Positions 51,962 through 61,421 of a DNA stretch of 64,000 nucleotides are shown here, piece after piece. Each line of letters begins with the position of its first letter. Position 1 is the stretch's first letter. The notes beneath the pieces are model-generated. The model was not told the DNA's origin. It searched no databases and was given only the letters and a program-made list of their open reading frames with translations. The DNA comes from Archegozetes longisetosus (lineage: Eukaryota; Arthropoda; Arachnida; Sarcoptiformes; Trhypochthoniidae), in NCBI GenBank assembly GCA_018873245.2, contig JAEMBT020000004.1, positions 10,412,652 through 10,476,651 of the forward strand. The letters are read 5' to 3'. The position numbers and the translations under genes are program-made.

Positions 51962-52705
51962 CTAATATTGATATGTCTGATACTGATAATTATGATAATA
52001 AACGTTACTTTCTTGAACCACTTGTGACATATTTAGATTATTTTCCTGTAATTCGTACGGTATATCGATGGGATTTTCTTTGTGTTCTGGCTCAGAGATA
52101 CTCGATATGGACAGAGATTCTTCATTCGATGAATCAGTTAAATAAGTTAACTGTGAATATCGATAAGCATGTGAATTAAATGAAGGCAGTGATGAATGCG
52201 TTGACACCAAACTGACTGAAGACTTAGGGATTTGGGTCGAAGTCTGTTGCTGAGAAAGAGTATGAGAATCAACTTGACAGACATCATGTTCCTGATCTTT
52301 CATTTCTCTCTCTTTTTGGTCGAGATGTCTTCTAATCCTGACTTGATTTTTCAAGACATGTCGCCGTTCGTCAATGTTACGACATTTAGGACACGTGCAA
52401 CTTTCGAAAGGACAGATCCCTTTGTGATTCTTTTTCGCTACTATTAAATCATGATTTCGACATTTAGTGCATTTCGGTTGACGTGTTTTGGCTGCAGAAG
52501 TGATTACTTTCTGGTCACTTTGGTCAACTACCAACTTATCTGTTTGTTCGTCATCCAAATTACTAGCATCTCTTGATTCGGGTGTGATCACTTCTGTTTC
52601 TTGTTGAGCATCCTTTTAGATCAAAATAATTTCTTATCAGACATTGACTTAAGTTTTGCTGACTATATTTTATACCGAAGCTGTTTTCTCTGTTTTAGGT
52701 CTCAT
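51962..52705 (-). CDS. DM-domain (doublesex/mab-3 type) transcription factor, 226 aa
   Basis: Sequence-specific zinc-module DNA-binding protein of the DMRT family, many members of which act in sexual development. Exon 1, 52705-52676, encodes MRPKTEKTAS and ends at GTATAA. A 63-nt intron follows, and exon 2 (52612-51962) continues DAQQETEV. The DM domain spans about residues 55-103 and keeps all eight zinc ligands: CTKCRNH, NHKGIC, ESCTCPKC, followed by ERRHVLKNQVRIRRH. It departs from typical members at HD for HG and KN for KG. The rest is Ser/Thr/Gln-rich with acidic patches and ends in a Tyr-rich tail (YYHNYQYQTYQY). No DMA domain is seen. Which DMRT class it belongs to cannot be decided by eye. 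Confidence 0.88.
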
Positions 52706-53767
52706 TTTATTAAACACTTTTCAGTTAGATGTTTTTTGAATAGATGATTTGATCGAAACTTTTAATCGAATGAAAACTAATTGTAAAATAACTAAACTTA
52801 TAGTGATTTGCAGACGGTTTATGACTAGAAAATTGAAAATGAAACGACGCGACAGAGAGTCACCAAATCAGACGACTTGAAAGAGCCGACGGACTACTAT
52901 TTGCATTGTTATACAAGCATCAAATAATAACGCAGAACATCAAAGACTTCAATCAAAAACTTAAGTGTAGCTAAAGTCTGGCTGAAACACAAGTTAGCGC
53001 TAAAGTTCAGTTTAATAATAAGCACAAAAGTTTAGTTATTTGTTTTGAAGACATCTAAGATTGAATTGCAATTCAAATAATTAGATTTTCTAAAGCTTCA
53101 AACTATAATCTTGAGAATAATTTCGAATGATCATCGAATTTAATGTCGAACTTGTTTCAATAGTCTCATTTGAAAGCGAGACAGAGTCAAAATTTCTCGT
53201 CAAACTTAAGTCAATCTGTGAATCTTGATCTTATTGACATTAATTTTGAACCTTCCTTTACTTAAGCTAATTTAATTCATAAAATTCTATAAAGTTCTTG
53301 AATTAATAATGTTGTAAAGTTAAATGAAACTCATTTATGTCTTTAAATTATTGAATAGTTCTGGATATTTATTTGACAAAGTTATCGAATAAACAAATTA
53401 TATTTATAAAAGTTTATTTCAAGTTTTGAGAGAAATAAGCAATTTTTAAATTTAAATTAACATCCAAGTTTTGACTGAAGATTCAACAAATTTCAAAATA
53501 AAATGTTAGGTTATATCTTAAATTGAATCGTAGATGAAACACGGATCAGGTCTCATCCGTTAGTTACAATTAAATTAATTTGAAGATTTAATTGTAAAGA
53601 ACTGAAGTCAAACAAAATTAAGCATTTAATAGGTTTGCGACGGGAATTTGTTTAAAACAATATTCAAATTTTAACATTGATAGCAAGGCAATTAACAGTT
53701 AAATAGAATAACTTAAGATATGAATGCCTAGATTTAAAAAATATGAATTTATTGATTGATAGATAGT
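52706..53767. other. Intergenic between the DM-domain gene and NAA10
   Basis: About 1.06 kb of AT-rich sequence; presumed DM-gene promoter and NAA10 3' UTR. No coding sequence is seen. Confidence 0.55.
53748..53753 (-). terminator. Possible poly(A) signal of NAA10
   Basis: TTTATT on the plus strand (AATAAA on the minus strand), 15 nt after the NAA10 stop codon. It is close, but it is the first such hexamer. Confidence 0.4.
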
Positions 53768-54416
<649 letters not shown>

Positions 54417-54998
54417 TTTTTGCTTCCTTTTTCCACTTATCTATTTTATTTCACCTTATTTTCAATATTCTTCGAAAGTACCACTATTTTATTGACTTAT
54501 ATCCTAGTAATTAACTCGATTTTAATTTAGTTTAACTGTAATTTTGATAAATTTGTTGAATGCGTTCAAAGAAATGCTTTGATTTATCGAAAATGTTTTT
54601 AACAATAATAAAGTGTCGACACCTCTTATCCAAAATGTGATAACAGCGCACAAATCATTTTTTGACTTTAAGACTGTTTTAGAGACTAAAATCGTAGAAT
54701 CGCATTTAAAATATAAACTCAATTCAAAATTTGAAACCACCTTATTAAATTGGAAAATATAAAAATTGATCAATAGAAATATTTCGCACTTTTAATAAAA
54801 ATGAACTTAGTGCAAGTTGTTCAAAAAGTAAATGTCTTATAAAGTTTGAAAAAATTTGAGCCAATTTCAACACTCTATAAGAAGAATAGTAAACATAAGG
54901 CAACCGAATGAATGGGTGCGGCAGTTAAGGCAGTTCTGACTATACTCGCTATTATGGTTTTGCAGTAAAGCAGTACTACAGTATAAGATTCTTTTGCA
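54417..54998. other. Intergenic upstream of NAA10
   Basis: About 580 nt of AT-rich sequence, with no gene seen; an 83-codon open frame at 54522-54773 (-) has no motif. It ends at the hAT remnant. Confidence 0.5.
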
Positions 54999-55488
54999 CT
55001 AGTGATCGACAAAGTACTAAAGGGGAATCCTGTTCTGTCCTGCATTCTCAAAACCGATTCCCGTCCTGTCCTGTCCTGACCTGAGCCCTAAATTTCATTT
55101 CTGTCCGGTTTTCCTGACATTCAATGTGTTTTAAAAATTATTTATTCAAAAAATCAAATGAAAATACAATCAATGAATGCATATTCAATACAAATCAAAG
55201 TTAGATTTAATAAAAAGCAATTCATTTACGTTCTGTGGACTAAGTCTTGAACGTTGGTCAGTGGGTGTTAGACCAGCGATACTGAAATTTCTTTCGCTTG
55301 AAAGGTTGGTCGCAGGGGTAGACAACAAACGAATAGCCAACCGATAGAGTCGGGATAAGAACTTCAATTTTGTTTCCAATATCCGTATCTAACATAGGTG
55401 CAGCAGTGAGCATTACTATCATACAAAGCAACGCTAAATATTGAATTTTATATTTACCGATTGTGGACAAACAAGAGCTCATAAGCAC
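54999..55488 (-). mobile_element. hAT transposon remnant (3' end of transposase plus putative terminal repeat)
   Basis: On the minus strand 55379-55185 reads the hAT C-terminal dimerisation signature: RLAIRLLSTPATNLSSERNF, then SIAG and RSRLSPQNVNELLFIKSN, ending with a stop at 55185. The upstream part of the protein continues only in another frame and then is lost, so this is a dead fragment. About 180 bases beyond the stop, TAGTGATCGACAAAGTACT (55000-55018) resembles a hAT terminal inverted repeat (CAGTG...CAAAGTACT). Between them lie several CCTGTCC/CCTGAC sub-terminal motifs (55028-55116). No opposite end is found. Confidence 0.75.
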
Positions 55489-55768
55489 GAATTATCGAGT
55501 TTAGGTCAATCTAATTTTCGCATAGATTAATGCCAAATCGAAAATATCTTGATCTAACTTCCTCAGCTCGCACCCTTCCCTAGTAAGATTACTTTAAAGT
55601 TTATATTAAAATATTGGAAGCAAATACGTTGGAAGTACGGGTATTTGACAAATAACTAATTTCATTTGGTTATTTTGATTGTAACTTTTTATTTGAGGTA
55701 GAATTTTGAAACTCAACACCGCTTTATCTTCATTAATAAAGAGAATCTTTTTTGTTTACGTTTCTCAA
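55489..55768. other. Intergenic between the hAT remnant and the palindrome
   Basis: About 280 bases of AT-rich sequence, possibly part of the decayed hAT interior. Nothing recognisable. Confidence 0.4.
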
Positions 55769-56287
55769 TCAACACGAAAATTCGAGTTTATTCGATCTAA
55801 TAAGTCGAACTTCGATTCGAGCTTTATTTAACAAATAGAACATAGCAAGCTGAAGACAAATTAAACATTTGTGACTTTAAGATCACTTTCATGATCACTT
55901 CTAGACAATTTTAATCTAATTTCTTCAATGTGAGTATGTTCCCGATGTAGACATATCGGTCGAAATAGCTTGAGATAATTTCAGACAATAACTGGGAGAC
56001 AATCAAAGTCTAAAAAATTGAATGAAAAATTAATTTTAATGACCTCAAGTATAAGCTCATTCGATTAGTATTGTTAGAAAGATTCCAATGATGTATAATA
56101 TATGTATAAATCGGGAACATACTCACATTGAAGAAATTAGATTAAAATGATCTAGAAGTGATCATGAAAGTGATCTTAAAGTCACAAATGTTTAATTTGT
56201 CTTCAGTTTGCTATGTTCTATTTGTTAAATAAAGCTCGAATCGAAATTCGACTTATTAGATCGAATAAACTCGAATTTTCGTGTTGA
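55769..56287. mobile_element. Large near-perfect palindrome (fold-back / MITE-like), arms about 187 bp
   Basis: The left arm 55769-55955 starts TCAACACGAAAATTCGAGTT. The right arm 56102-56287 is its reverse complement with about six differences by eye. The 146-nt spacer (55956-56101) is unrelated to the arms. Near identity means a recent insertion, or arm homogenisation. No coding sequence is seen. Just right of it, 56345-56393 repeats part of the spacer/arm junction (GATGTATAAT...TCGGGAACATAC), so a second truncated relative may sit alongside. Confidence 0.85.
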
Positions 56288-56942
56288 CCTCAGATGAGCT
56301 CGAGTATGGTCTCAATCGACTTGTATGGTCGAGACGAGTCTAACGATGTATAATTTATGCATCTACGACGTCGGGAACATACCCGTCCACGTTTGTTGTA
56401 GTCCAGCCCAAATATCTACAGCAGTATATAGGGTACATACAGTGTCGAAAAAAGGTACACAATAAAAATATCACAATTTTCACACAAAATTCATTAATTT
56501 CACTAAAAAAATACCCTCCCATTTATCGAAAATACCCAAAAATATCTCAAAAACACCTTTTTCTCCAAAAAATATGAAATTTTTGCTGATCTTTAAAAAG
56601 AAAAAAAAGGTACATAGCTAAAAATCACGACAAAATATTTCGTAGGGAAATATTTTATTTGTGAATAAAATATATAATATAATATATAATACATGTAAAC
56701 CAGAAAATAAAATATGAAAAAAATATGAGTGAAATGTGTAGAAAAAAAACCAGAAAAAGAAAAAAAATCGATAATTTATAATAAAAAATTAGCAAAAAAA
56801 GCAAAAAAATACAAAAAAGTAGTACATCAAAAAAAAGTACGCCCAGCGTAAAAAAAGTACGTTCAACACCAAAAAAGGTAAATATAGAAAAATTATAAAA
56901 AATTTTAACTTTTCTTCATTTAATTGTTTAATACTTTGATTA
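56288..56942. repeat. A-rich stretch with repeated AAAAAAGGTAC / AAAAAAGTACG motifs
   Basis: The motif occurs near 56449, 56602, 56830, 56849 and 56869, mostly in the same orientation, in otherwise very AT-rich DNA. TACAGTGTCGAAAAAAGGTACAC at 56438-56460 resembles a Tc1/mariner-type terminus, but the opposite end is not identified. The neighbouring minus-strand HTH ORF could belong to the same element. Confidence 0.45.
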
Positions 56943-57185
56943 TCAATTGCTTTTATCGAAAGTTTCTTCTTTTTTATTATATTCATGTTCTAGAATTTCA
57001 TCGACATTTTTCTTCTTTTGTGCTTTAGGTTTATTAAAATAAAATGGACTTTGAAGTTTATAATGTTGCTTAATTGAATTAATTGTGCCAACTTTTAATC
57101 CTAAATGATTACAAACTTCTTTTTTAGTCATATTTGGATTACTAGCAACACCTACTAAAAATTTATTCCATATCATTAGTCTCAT
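56943..57185 (-). CDS. Small helix-turn-helix protein, unknown function (80 aa)
   Basis: I do not recognise the family. The protein starts MRLMIWNKFLVGVASN and has a plausible trihelical HTH at about residues 18-40 (MTKKEVCNHLGLKVGTINSI), then QHYKLQSPFYFNKPKAQKKK (a basic stretch) and an acidic end. The frame stays open upstream of the Met for about 14 codons (SSKSEKFQDAVDK), so the true start or an upstream exon may lie further right, toward 57227. It could be the DNA-binding N terminus of a decayed transposase, or a regulatory protein. It lies 160 bases outside the left inverted repeat of the 57348-63005 element. Confidence 0.45.
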   Translation of the reverse strand: MRLMIWNKFLVGVASNPNMTKKEVCNHLGLKVGTINSIKQHYKLQSPFYFNKPKAQKKKNVDEILEHEYNKKEETFDKSN

Positions 57186-57347
57186 TTTATCTACAGCATC
57201 TTGAAACTTTTCACTTTTACTAGATATTTATATTCACTTTCCATTGGTAATAATCAATTATTATTGAACATGTATTTTAACTAGGCGGGAGACTTTGTCC
57301 TTGATAATTTTTAATACCAATGTGAATATGTAAAGATAGATTAAAGG

Positions 57348-57390
57348 GGTATTCCTTCCGTATGTCGACACCTGTGGGTCTTACATTAAT
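57348..57390 (+). repeat. Left terminal inverted repeat (43 bp)
   Basis: Begins GGTATTCCTTCCGTATGTCG and ends TTACATTAAT. It pairs with 62963-63005 except at three positions (21-35 region and near the inner end). Confidence 0.85.
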
Positions 57391-57482
57391 AACGAGTCAT
57401 ATGATACACATGTTTAGAGTTATGATATAATCGTAAAATTAGTATGTAATAAAATACAATAAAATAAAATAAAAACGCGAAA

Positions 57483-57710
57483 ATGGATCGTAAATTTGTT
57501 CAATTAATGTGTTGGTTAATTGGGTATAACATTTCAGAGTCAGATAACAATGAGAATAATAAACTACATAAAGAAATATTTAGTGAAATTTACAATAATA
57601 TATGTTCAAAATATGACAGTAATAATAAAAGTGAAGTAAATGCAAATTCAAAGGATGTCAATCAAATATTTAACAATCATTTGGAAATGGGAAATAAAAT
57701 GATAAAATGA
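57483..57710 (+). CDS. Hypothetical 75-aa ORF at the left end of the element
   Basis: The first ATG after the left inverted repeat, starting MDRKFVQLMCWLIGYNISES and continuing as an Asn/Lys-rich, probably helical protein. No known domain is seen. It ends 37 nt before the kinase ATG (57748) and is in another frame, so it may be a separate cistron, an upstream exon, or chance. The AT-rich composition makes long Asn/Lys frames common, which lowers confidence. Confidence 0.35.
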   Translation: MDRKFVQLMCWLIGYNISESDNNENNKLHKEIFSEIYNNICSKYDSNNKSEVNANSKDVNQIFNNHLEMGNKMIK

Positions 57711-58497
57711 TATTCAGAGTTAGAGTTAGAGTCACAAAATAAAAAAAATGAAATTGGCGAATGAATTTGATATAAAGAGAATGATTGGAAACGGGACATA
57801 CGGGTGTGTATTTGAAGCGGAACATAATATCGATAATGAACATTACGCAATAAAAATGATACAATTACAAGGTAATAATTAATGATAAATTTTAAAAAAT
57901 CAGTTATAATAATTAAACTCAAACAGAAAATGACATTGAAAATGAGAAAATATTGGTCGAAACGCGCGTATCGGCTAAAACGGTACGATCATTGAATACT
58001 GTTCAGTACTTCTCATGAATTGAGAGAAGTATCGACTGGGATTATATTGTTAATGAATTTGGCGTTGTAACTCAATCAGGGGCCAGTCTAAGCGAAATCG
58101 ATGGGTTGCGAATGATTTCATTATCGGGAAATATTTTATGTATTCAAGTAGAATTGTGTGTTATGAATTTGGAGAAGGCGATCACAAAAATTAATAATGA
58201 ACTCAACCAGGAAGTCGATGGACCGATCACACCTATCGGTGCATTCATCGCAATCCAATTATTTGAAGAAATGTTGGTGGTTTTCAATATTTAAATTCGT
58301 TAGGGCTCATTCATCGCGATCTCAAACCCGAGAATATACTTATCAGTGACGGTAAAAACGGATATTTCAATAGAATCGGTAAATTTAATATCTCAGCGTT
58401 TCACGTGAATGCCAATGAATATGTAGATGGATCGGAAACGGCGCAGGGAATTAAACATACAAAAAAGAGGGGGACACAAAAATATATTGCCCCTGAG

Positions 58498-59044
58498 GTT
58501 ATGAGGCTAGCATGACATTACAGCGCATACATTACAGCGTAAACAAACACCGCGTACGACACTGCTGCGCAACCTCTTTAACGTGTAAAATAAATTCCTC
58601 GTAAACTATACTACCGCGTGGTAGTGACGACTACCTGGTATTGTCGTTTGCGCGGTAGTGTCGTTGCGCGGTAGTGTCGTTTGCGCGGTAGTACCCTTTG
58701 CGCTGTAGTCTTATTTGCGCGGTAGTATCGTTTGCGCGGTAGTCACATTTGCGTGGTAGACTCATTTGCGCGGTAGTGTCGTTAGCGCGGGAGTGTTGTT
58801 TACGCGGTAGTGTCGTTTTCGCGGTAGTACCGTTTGCGCGGTAGTCTTATTTGCGCGGTAGTACCGTTTGCGCGGTAGTCTTATTTGCGTGGTAGACCCA
58901 TTTGCGCGGTAGTGTCGTGCGCGGTAGTGTCGTTTGCGCGGTAGTATCGTGCGCGGTAAAGTCGTGCGCTGTAGTGGCTTTCGCGGTATTGTCGCTTGCG
59001 CGGTAGTGTCGCTTGCGCGGTAATGTCATGTAATCGGTTATGAG
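58498..59044. mobile_element. 531-bp GC-rich minisatellite element inserted in the kinase, 8-bp target duplication
   Basis: GTTATGAG occurs at 58498-58505 and again at 59037-59044, and the kinase reading continues seamlessly across if one copy and the insert are ignored (APEV-M-SSDSYDEKCD). The insert (58506-59036) begins GCTAGCATGACATTACAGCG and ends as the inverted CGCGGTAATGTCATGTAATCG, giving short inverted ends CATGACATTAC. Its body is a tandem array of 17-bp units of the type TGCGCGGTAGTGTCGTT, over 20 copies from about 58637 to 59029, far richer in G+C than the surroundings. The 8-bp duplication suggests hAT-type mobilisation. Confidence 0.85.
58637..59029. repeat. 17-bp GC-rich minisatellite array
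   Basis: Core unit TGCGCGGTAGTGTCGTT with variants at positions 11-15 (GTGTC, TACCG, TCTTA, TATCG, TCACA). Some units are shortened near 58664 and 58915-58965. Every unit keeps the GCGGTAG core or a one-base variant. The array lies inside the 531-bp insertion. Confidence 0.9.
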
Positions 59045-59143
59045 TTCAGATTCGTATGATGAGAAATGTGATATTTACAGTTTGGGATGTATCGCATTGG
59101 ACTTGTTGAACATCAAATGGTGAGTGATGTTTTGGTTAAATAT

Positions 59144-59922
59144 ACTCAGTTTAGAAACTAACTGCTGGTATTCAAACCTCAATAACTTTTGAAATACTTA
59201 TCCAATTTAAACGCGGTTTTCACTAAAATGAAGTTTATCTCTCCCGATTAACGGTTAATATGCTAAATTTATGGAAATATTTTAAAAAAGATATTTAAAC
59301 AAAGTCTGTTTTTACAAGAGGGTTAATCAGATTTTGCTTAGTTGCCTACCAAGCCAATACGTGTATCAAATTAAAGCTTATGAAGAATAGAATTGAAAGC
59401 AAAAAGAATTTTTCAAAAATATAAAGGCTGAGAGGAGATATGAATTTTTAAATGTATTTAATTTTTTGACGTCAATCATTAAAAATTCATATCTCTTCTC
59501 AGTCATGATATTTTTTGAAAAATTCTACTTGTTCCTGAATTTACACTCCATAAGTATTCATTTGATACCCATATCGATATGTTTCAACAACTTTTGTTTT
59601 TAGACATGAATCTTTAAAATTTGTATCTCCTCTCAGCCTTCATATTTTTGAAAAATTCTTTTTGCTTTCAATTCTATTCTTCATAAGCTTTAATTTGATA
59701 CCCATATTGGCTTGGTAGGCAACTAGGCAAAATCTGAGTAGCCCTCTTGTAAAAACATAGACTTTGTTTAAATATCTTTTTTTAAATATTTCCATAAATT
59801 TAGCATATTAATCGTTAATCGGGGGAGATAAACGTCATTTTAGTGAAAACCACGTTTAAATTGGATAAGTATTTCAAAAGTTATTGAGGTTTGAATACCG
59901 GCAGTTAGTTTCTAAACTGAGT
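59144..59922. mobile_element. 0.78-kb fold-back element in the kinase intron
   Basis: The left arm from 59144 (ACTCAGTTTAGAAACTAACT) to about 59449 is mirrored by the right arm from about 59612 to 59922, with scattered differences. The centre (about 59484-59580) holds a third, shorter, same-orientation relative of the right arm (ATATCTCTTCTCAG...GATACCCATAT), so the element has an internal duplication. It starts 24 nt after the kinase splice donor at 59120 and so lies within the intron. No coding capacity is seen. The target duplication is unclear; TA-like bases flank both ends. Confidence 0.85.
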
Positions 59923-60140
59923 GTATGTTGAAAGTAATGATGCATTTGTTGAAATATGATTGAAAATGATTTACAATTAGTTATAAGAAATTTATTTTGA
60001 AGATTTGAACTATTGACACGTTTCGCCCATGTAGGGATGCTGGAAAAGTTGGAGAGACTTGTAATAAATTTCGATCTTACAATCATAAGTTCTGGAGTAA
60101 GATTTGAAGGAGTGAACGTAAACGCTTAATATATGAGTTT

Positions 60141-61421
60141 TTGTGCTTCAAAATACTAGATATGACCGATCCAGATCCAACCAAAAGAATATCATCCAAT
60201 AAAATAATAGAGATGAAAAATGATTGGATCGTCCAAATCAAACATATCCACAAAGATCCTCTGTTATATTCAATTGTAATTAATGACAATGACATGGACA
60301 TCAACTCGTGTCTACTCTCACATTATATACTTAATCATAAGTTAATGATAAGCAAAAAGAATGATATGAAAGAACTTGAAAGTTTAGATCCAAATAATCG
60401 GAAACTTGTTGCTTGGTATTCAATGGAAACTTATGAGGAGTTTAAAAATATCATTTTCTCAGAACGTTTTAATCACATCTCAAAACATTTAGATAATGAT
60501 ATCAAGACTCAAATTATTGAAATTATTAAAAGGGCTTTCGCTGTATATTCGACGCCCAAATTAATATCTGATTTAATTGAAAATAATCTTCGAAATATTG
60601 AGACACCTCCAGATTTTAATGTTTCTGAATGGGAATGCTGTTCCTGTCGAACACCATTTCCCAATTCTTCGCAACTTGAAATAGGTAATTGGGAAAATTT
60701 ACCATATCTGTGTTTATATTCGAAAGATGTACACCGTTTAGAATTTAATAAATTATTTATTTATCAAACTTATAATAATAGAGATGAAAGTTCACAATCA
60801 AAAGAATCAATTATTATAAACTTATATGAAAATGACATTAAAGTTAAGTTAATTGAATTCGCTAATAAATTAAAGAATGATAGCTCTTATACCGACGATA
60901 GAAAATATGATGATTCTTCCGTATATCACCATAACTTAAAAGTTTTAAAACCAATAGTCCCAGATGATCGTGTGATTTATTACATATCCAAGTTCGAAAA
61001 TTTTTTTTTTTATAATAAACTTATTCGCTTATTTTATTATAATATTTCTCTCACTTGTAAATTCGCCGTATCAATTGGAGAGTTTCGTTTTGCAGTGTTC
61101 ACATACTTAAGTGATGAATGTAATTTAAACTCATCATTTAACAGATACGATTATATTGAAGAAATACAAATTTCACGATCTTTTGGAATTCCATTAAATT
61201 ATGATAAGGATAATGAAACTTTAGGATCAGATAATACTACAGTTAATTCTAGAGATCATATAGCATCAGTACTGAAAGACCAAGGAAAATACGATGAAGC
61301 ACTGGAAATTTACCAGGAGCAATTTGATATACGAAAAAAAATTTTAGGACCAGATAATCCTAGTACTTTACATTCTAAAAAAATATTGAATCAATACTGC
61401 GCAAAAAGGAGAATTCGATAA
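60141..61421 (+). CDS. C-terminal exon of the kinase-TPR protein (426 codons open)
   Basis: The exon begins with the end of a kinase C-lobe (FKILDMTDPDPTKRISSNKI, family consensus for subdomain XI), so it continues the kinase at 57748-59119. There follows about 330 residues I do not recognise: charged, with WECCSCRTPFP and an IYYISKFENFFFYNKLIRLF hydrophobic patch, and with fragments (FRFAVFTYLSDEC) typical of nothing I know. The end is a kinesin-light-chain-type TPR: HIASVLKDQGKYDEALEIYQ, then FDIRKKILGPDNPSTL (about residues 373-413). The first codon here (TTG) is simply where the frame opens; the real splice acceptor is not fixed. The frame is intact for 1.28 kb, unlike the kinase part. 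Directly after the stop, ALGIDQEILDIKTEF (61425 on) looks like a decayed further TPR. Confidence 0.65.
   Translation: MCFKILDMTDPDPTKRISSNKIIEMKNDWIVQIKHIHKDPLLYSIVINDNDMDINSCLLSHYILNHKLMISKKNDMKELESLDPNNRKLVAWYSMETYEEFKNIIFSERFNHISKHLDNDIKTQIIEIIKRAFAVYSTPKLISDLIENNLRNIETPPDFNVSEWECCSCRTPFPNSSQLEIGNWENLPYLCLYSKDVHRLEFNKLFIYQTYNNRDESSQSKESIIINLYENDIKVKLIEFANKLKNDSSYTDDRKYDDSSVYHHNLKVLKPIVPDDRVIYYISKFENFFFYNKLIRLFYYNISLTCKFAVSIGEFRFAVFTYLSDECNLNSSFNRYDYIEEIQISRSFGIPLNYDKDNETLGSDNTTVNSRDHIASVLKDQGKYDEALEIYQEQFDIRKKILGPDNPSTLHSKKILNQYCAKRRIR

Larger units (their letters stand above)
57748..59119 (+). pseudogene. Decayed PEK/eIF2-alpha-kinase-like protein kinase domain
   Basis: Starts MKLANEFDIKRMIGNGTYG (glycine loop), then YAIKMIQLQ (catalytic Lys), an intron at 57872-57926, ENDIENEKILVETR, LCIQVELCVMNLEKAI, a catalytic loop GLIHRDLKPENILISDGKNG (about 58309-58368), RGTQKYIAPEVM, and after an insertion SSDSYDEKCDIYSLGCIALD, ending at a GTGAGT donor at 59120. 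The CIQVELC and NILISDGKNG wording is that of the PEK family (PERK, GCN2, HRI relatives). The DFG position reads GKF instead of DFG. Open reading is broken at least twice, besides the 531-bp insertion, so it is unlikely to encode an active kinase. The C-lobe end appears in the exon at about 60141. Confidence 0.75.

Noticed and set aside
55258-55488. Second minus-strand ORF overlapping the hAT fragment
   Set aside because: Mostly an out-of-frame shadow of the hAT remnant, not an independent gene.
56789-56986. 65-codon Lys/Phe-rich minus-strand ORF
   Set aside because: Product of poly(A)/poly(T) runs.
58637-59029. CRISPR-like look of the regular array
   Set aside because: Units are contiguous 17-mers with no unique spacers, in a eukaryotic genome and inside a transposed insert.
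58847-59029. 60-codon minus-strand ORF rich in Thr/Ala/Arg
   Set aside because: It is a translation of the 17-bp minisatellite, not a gene.
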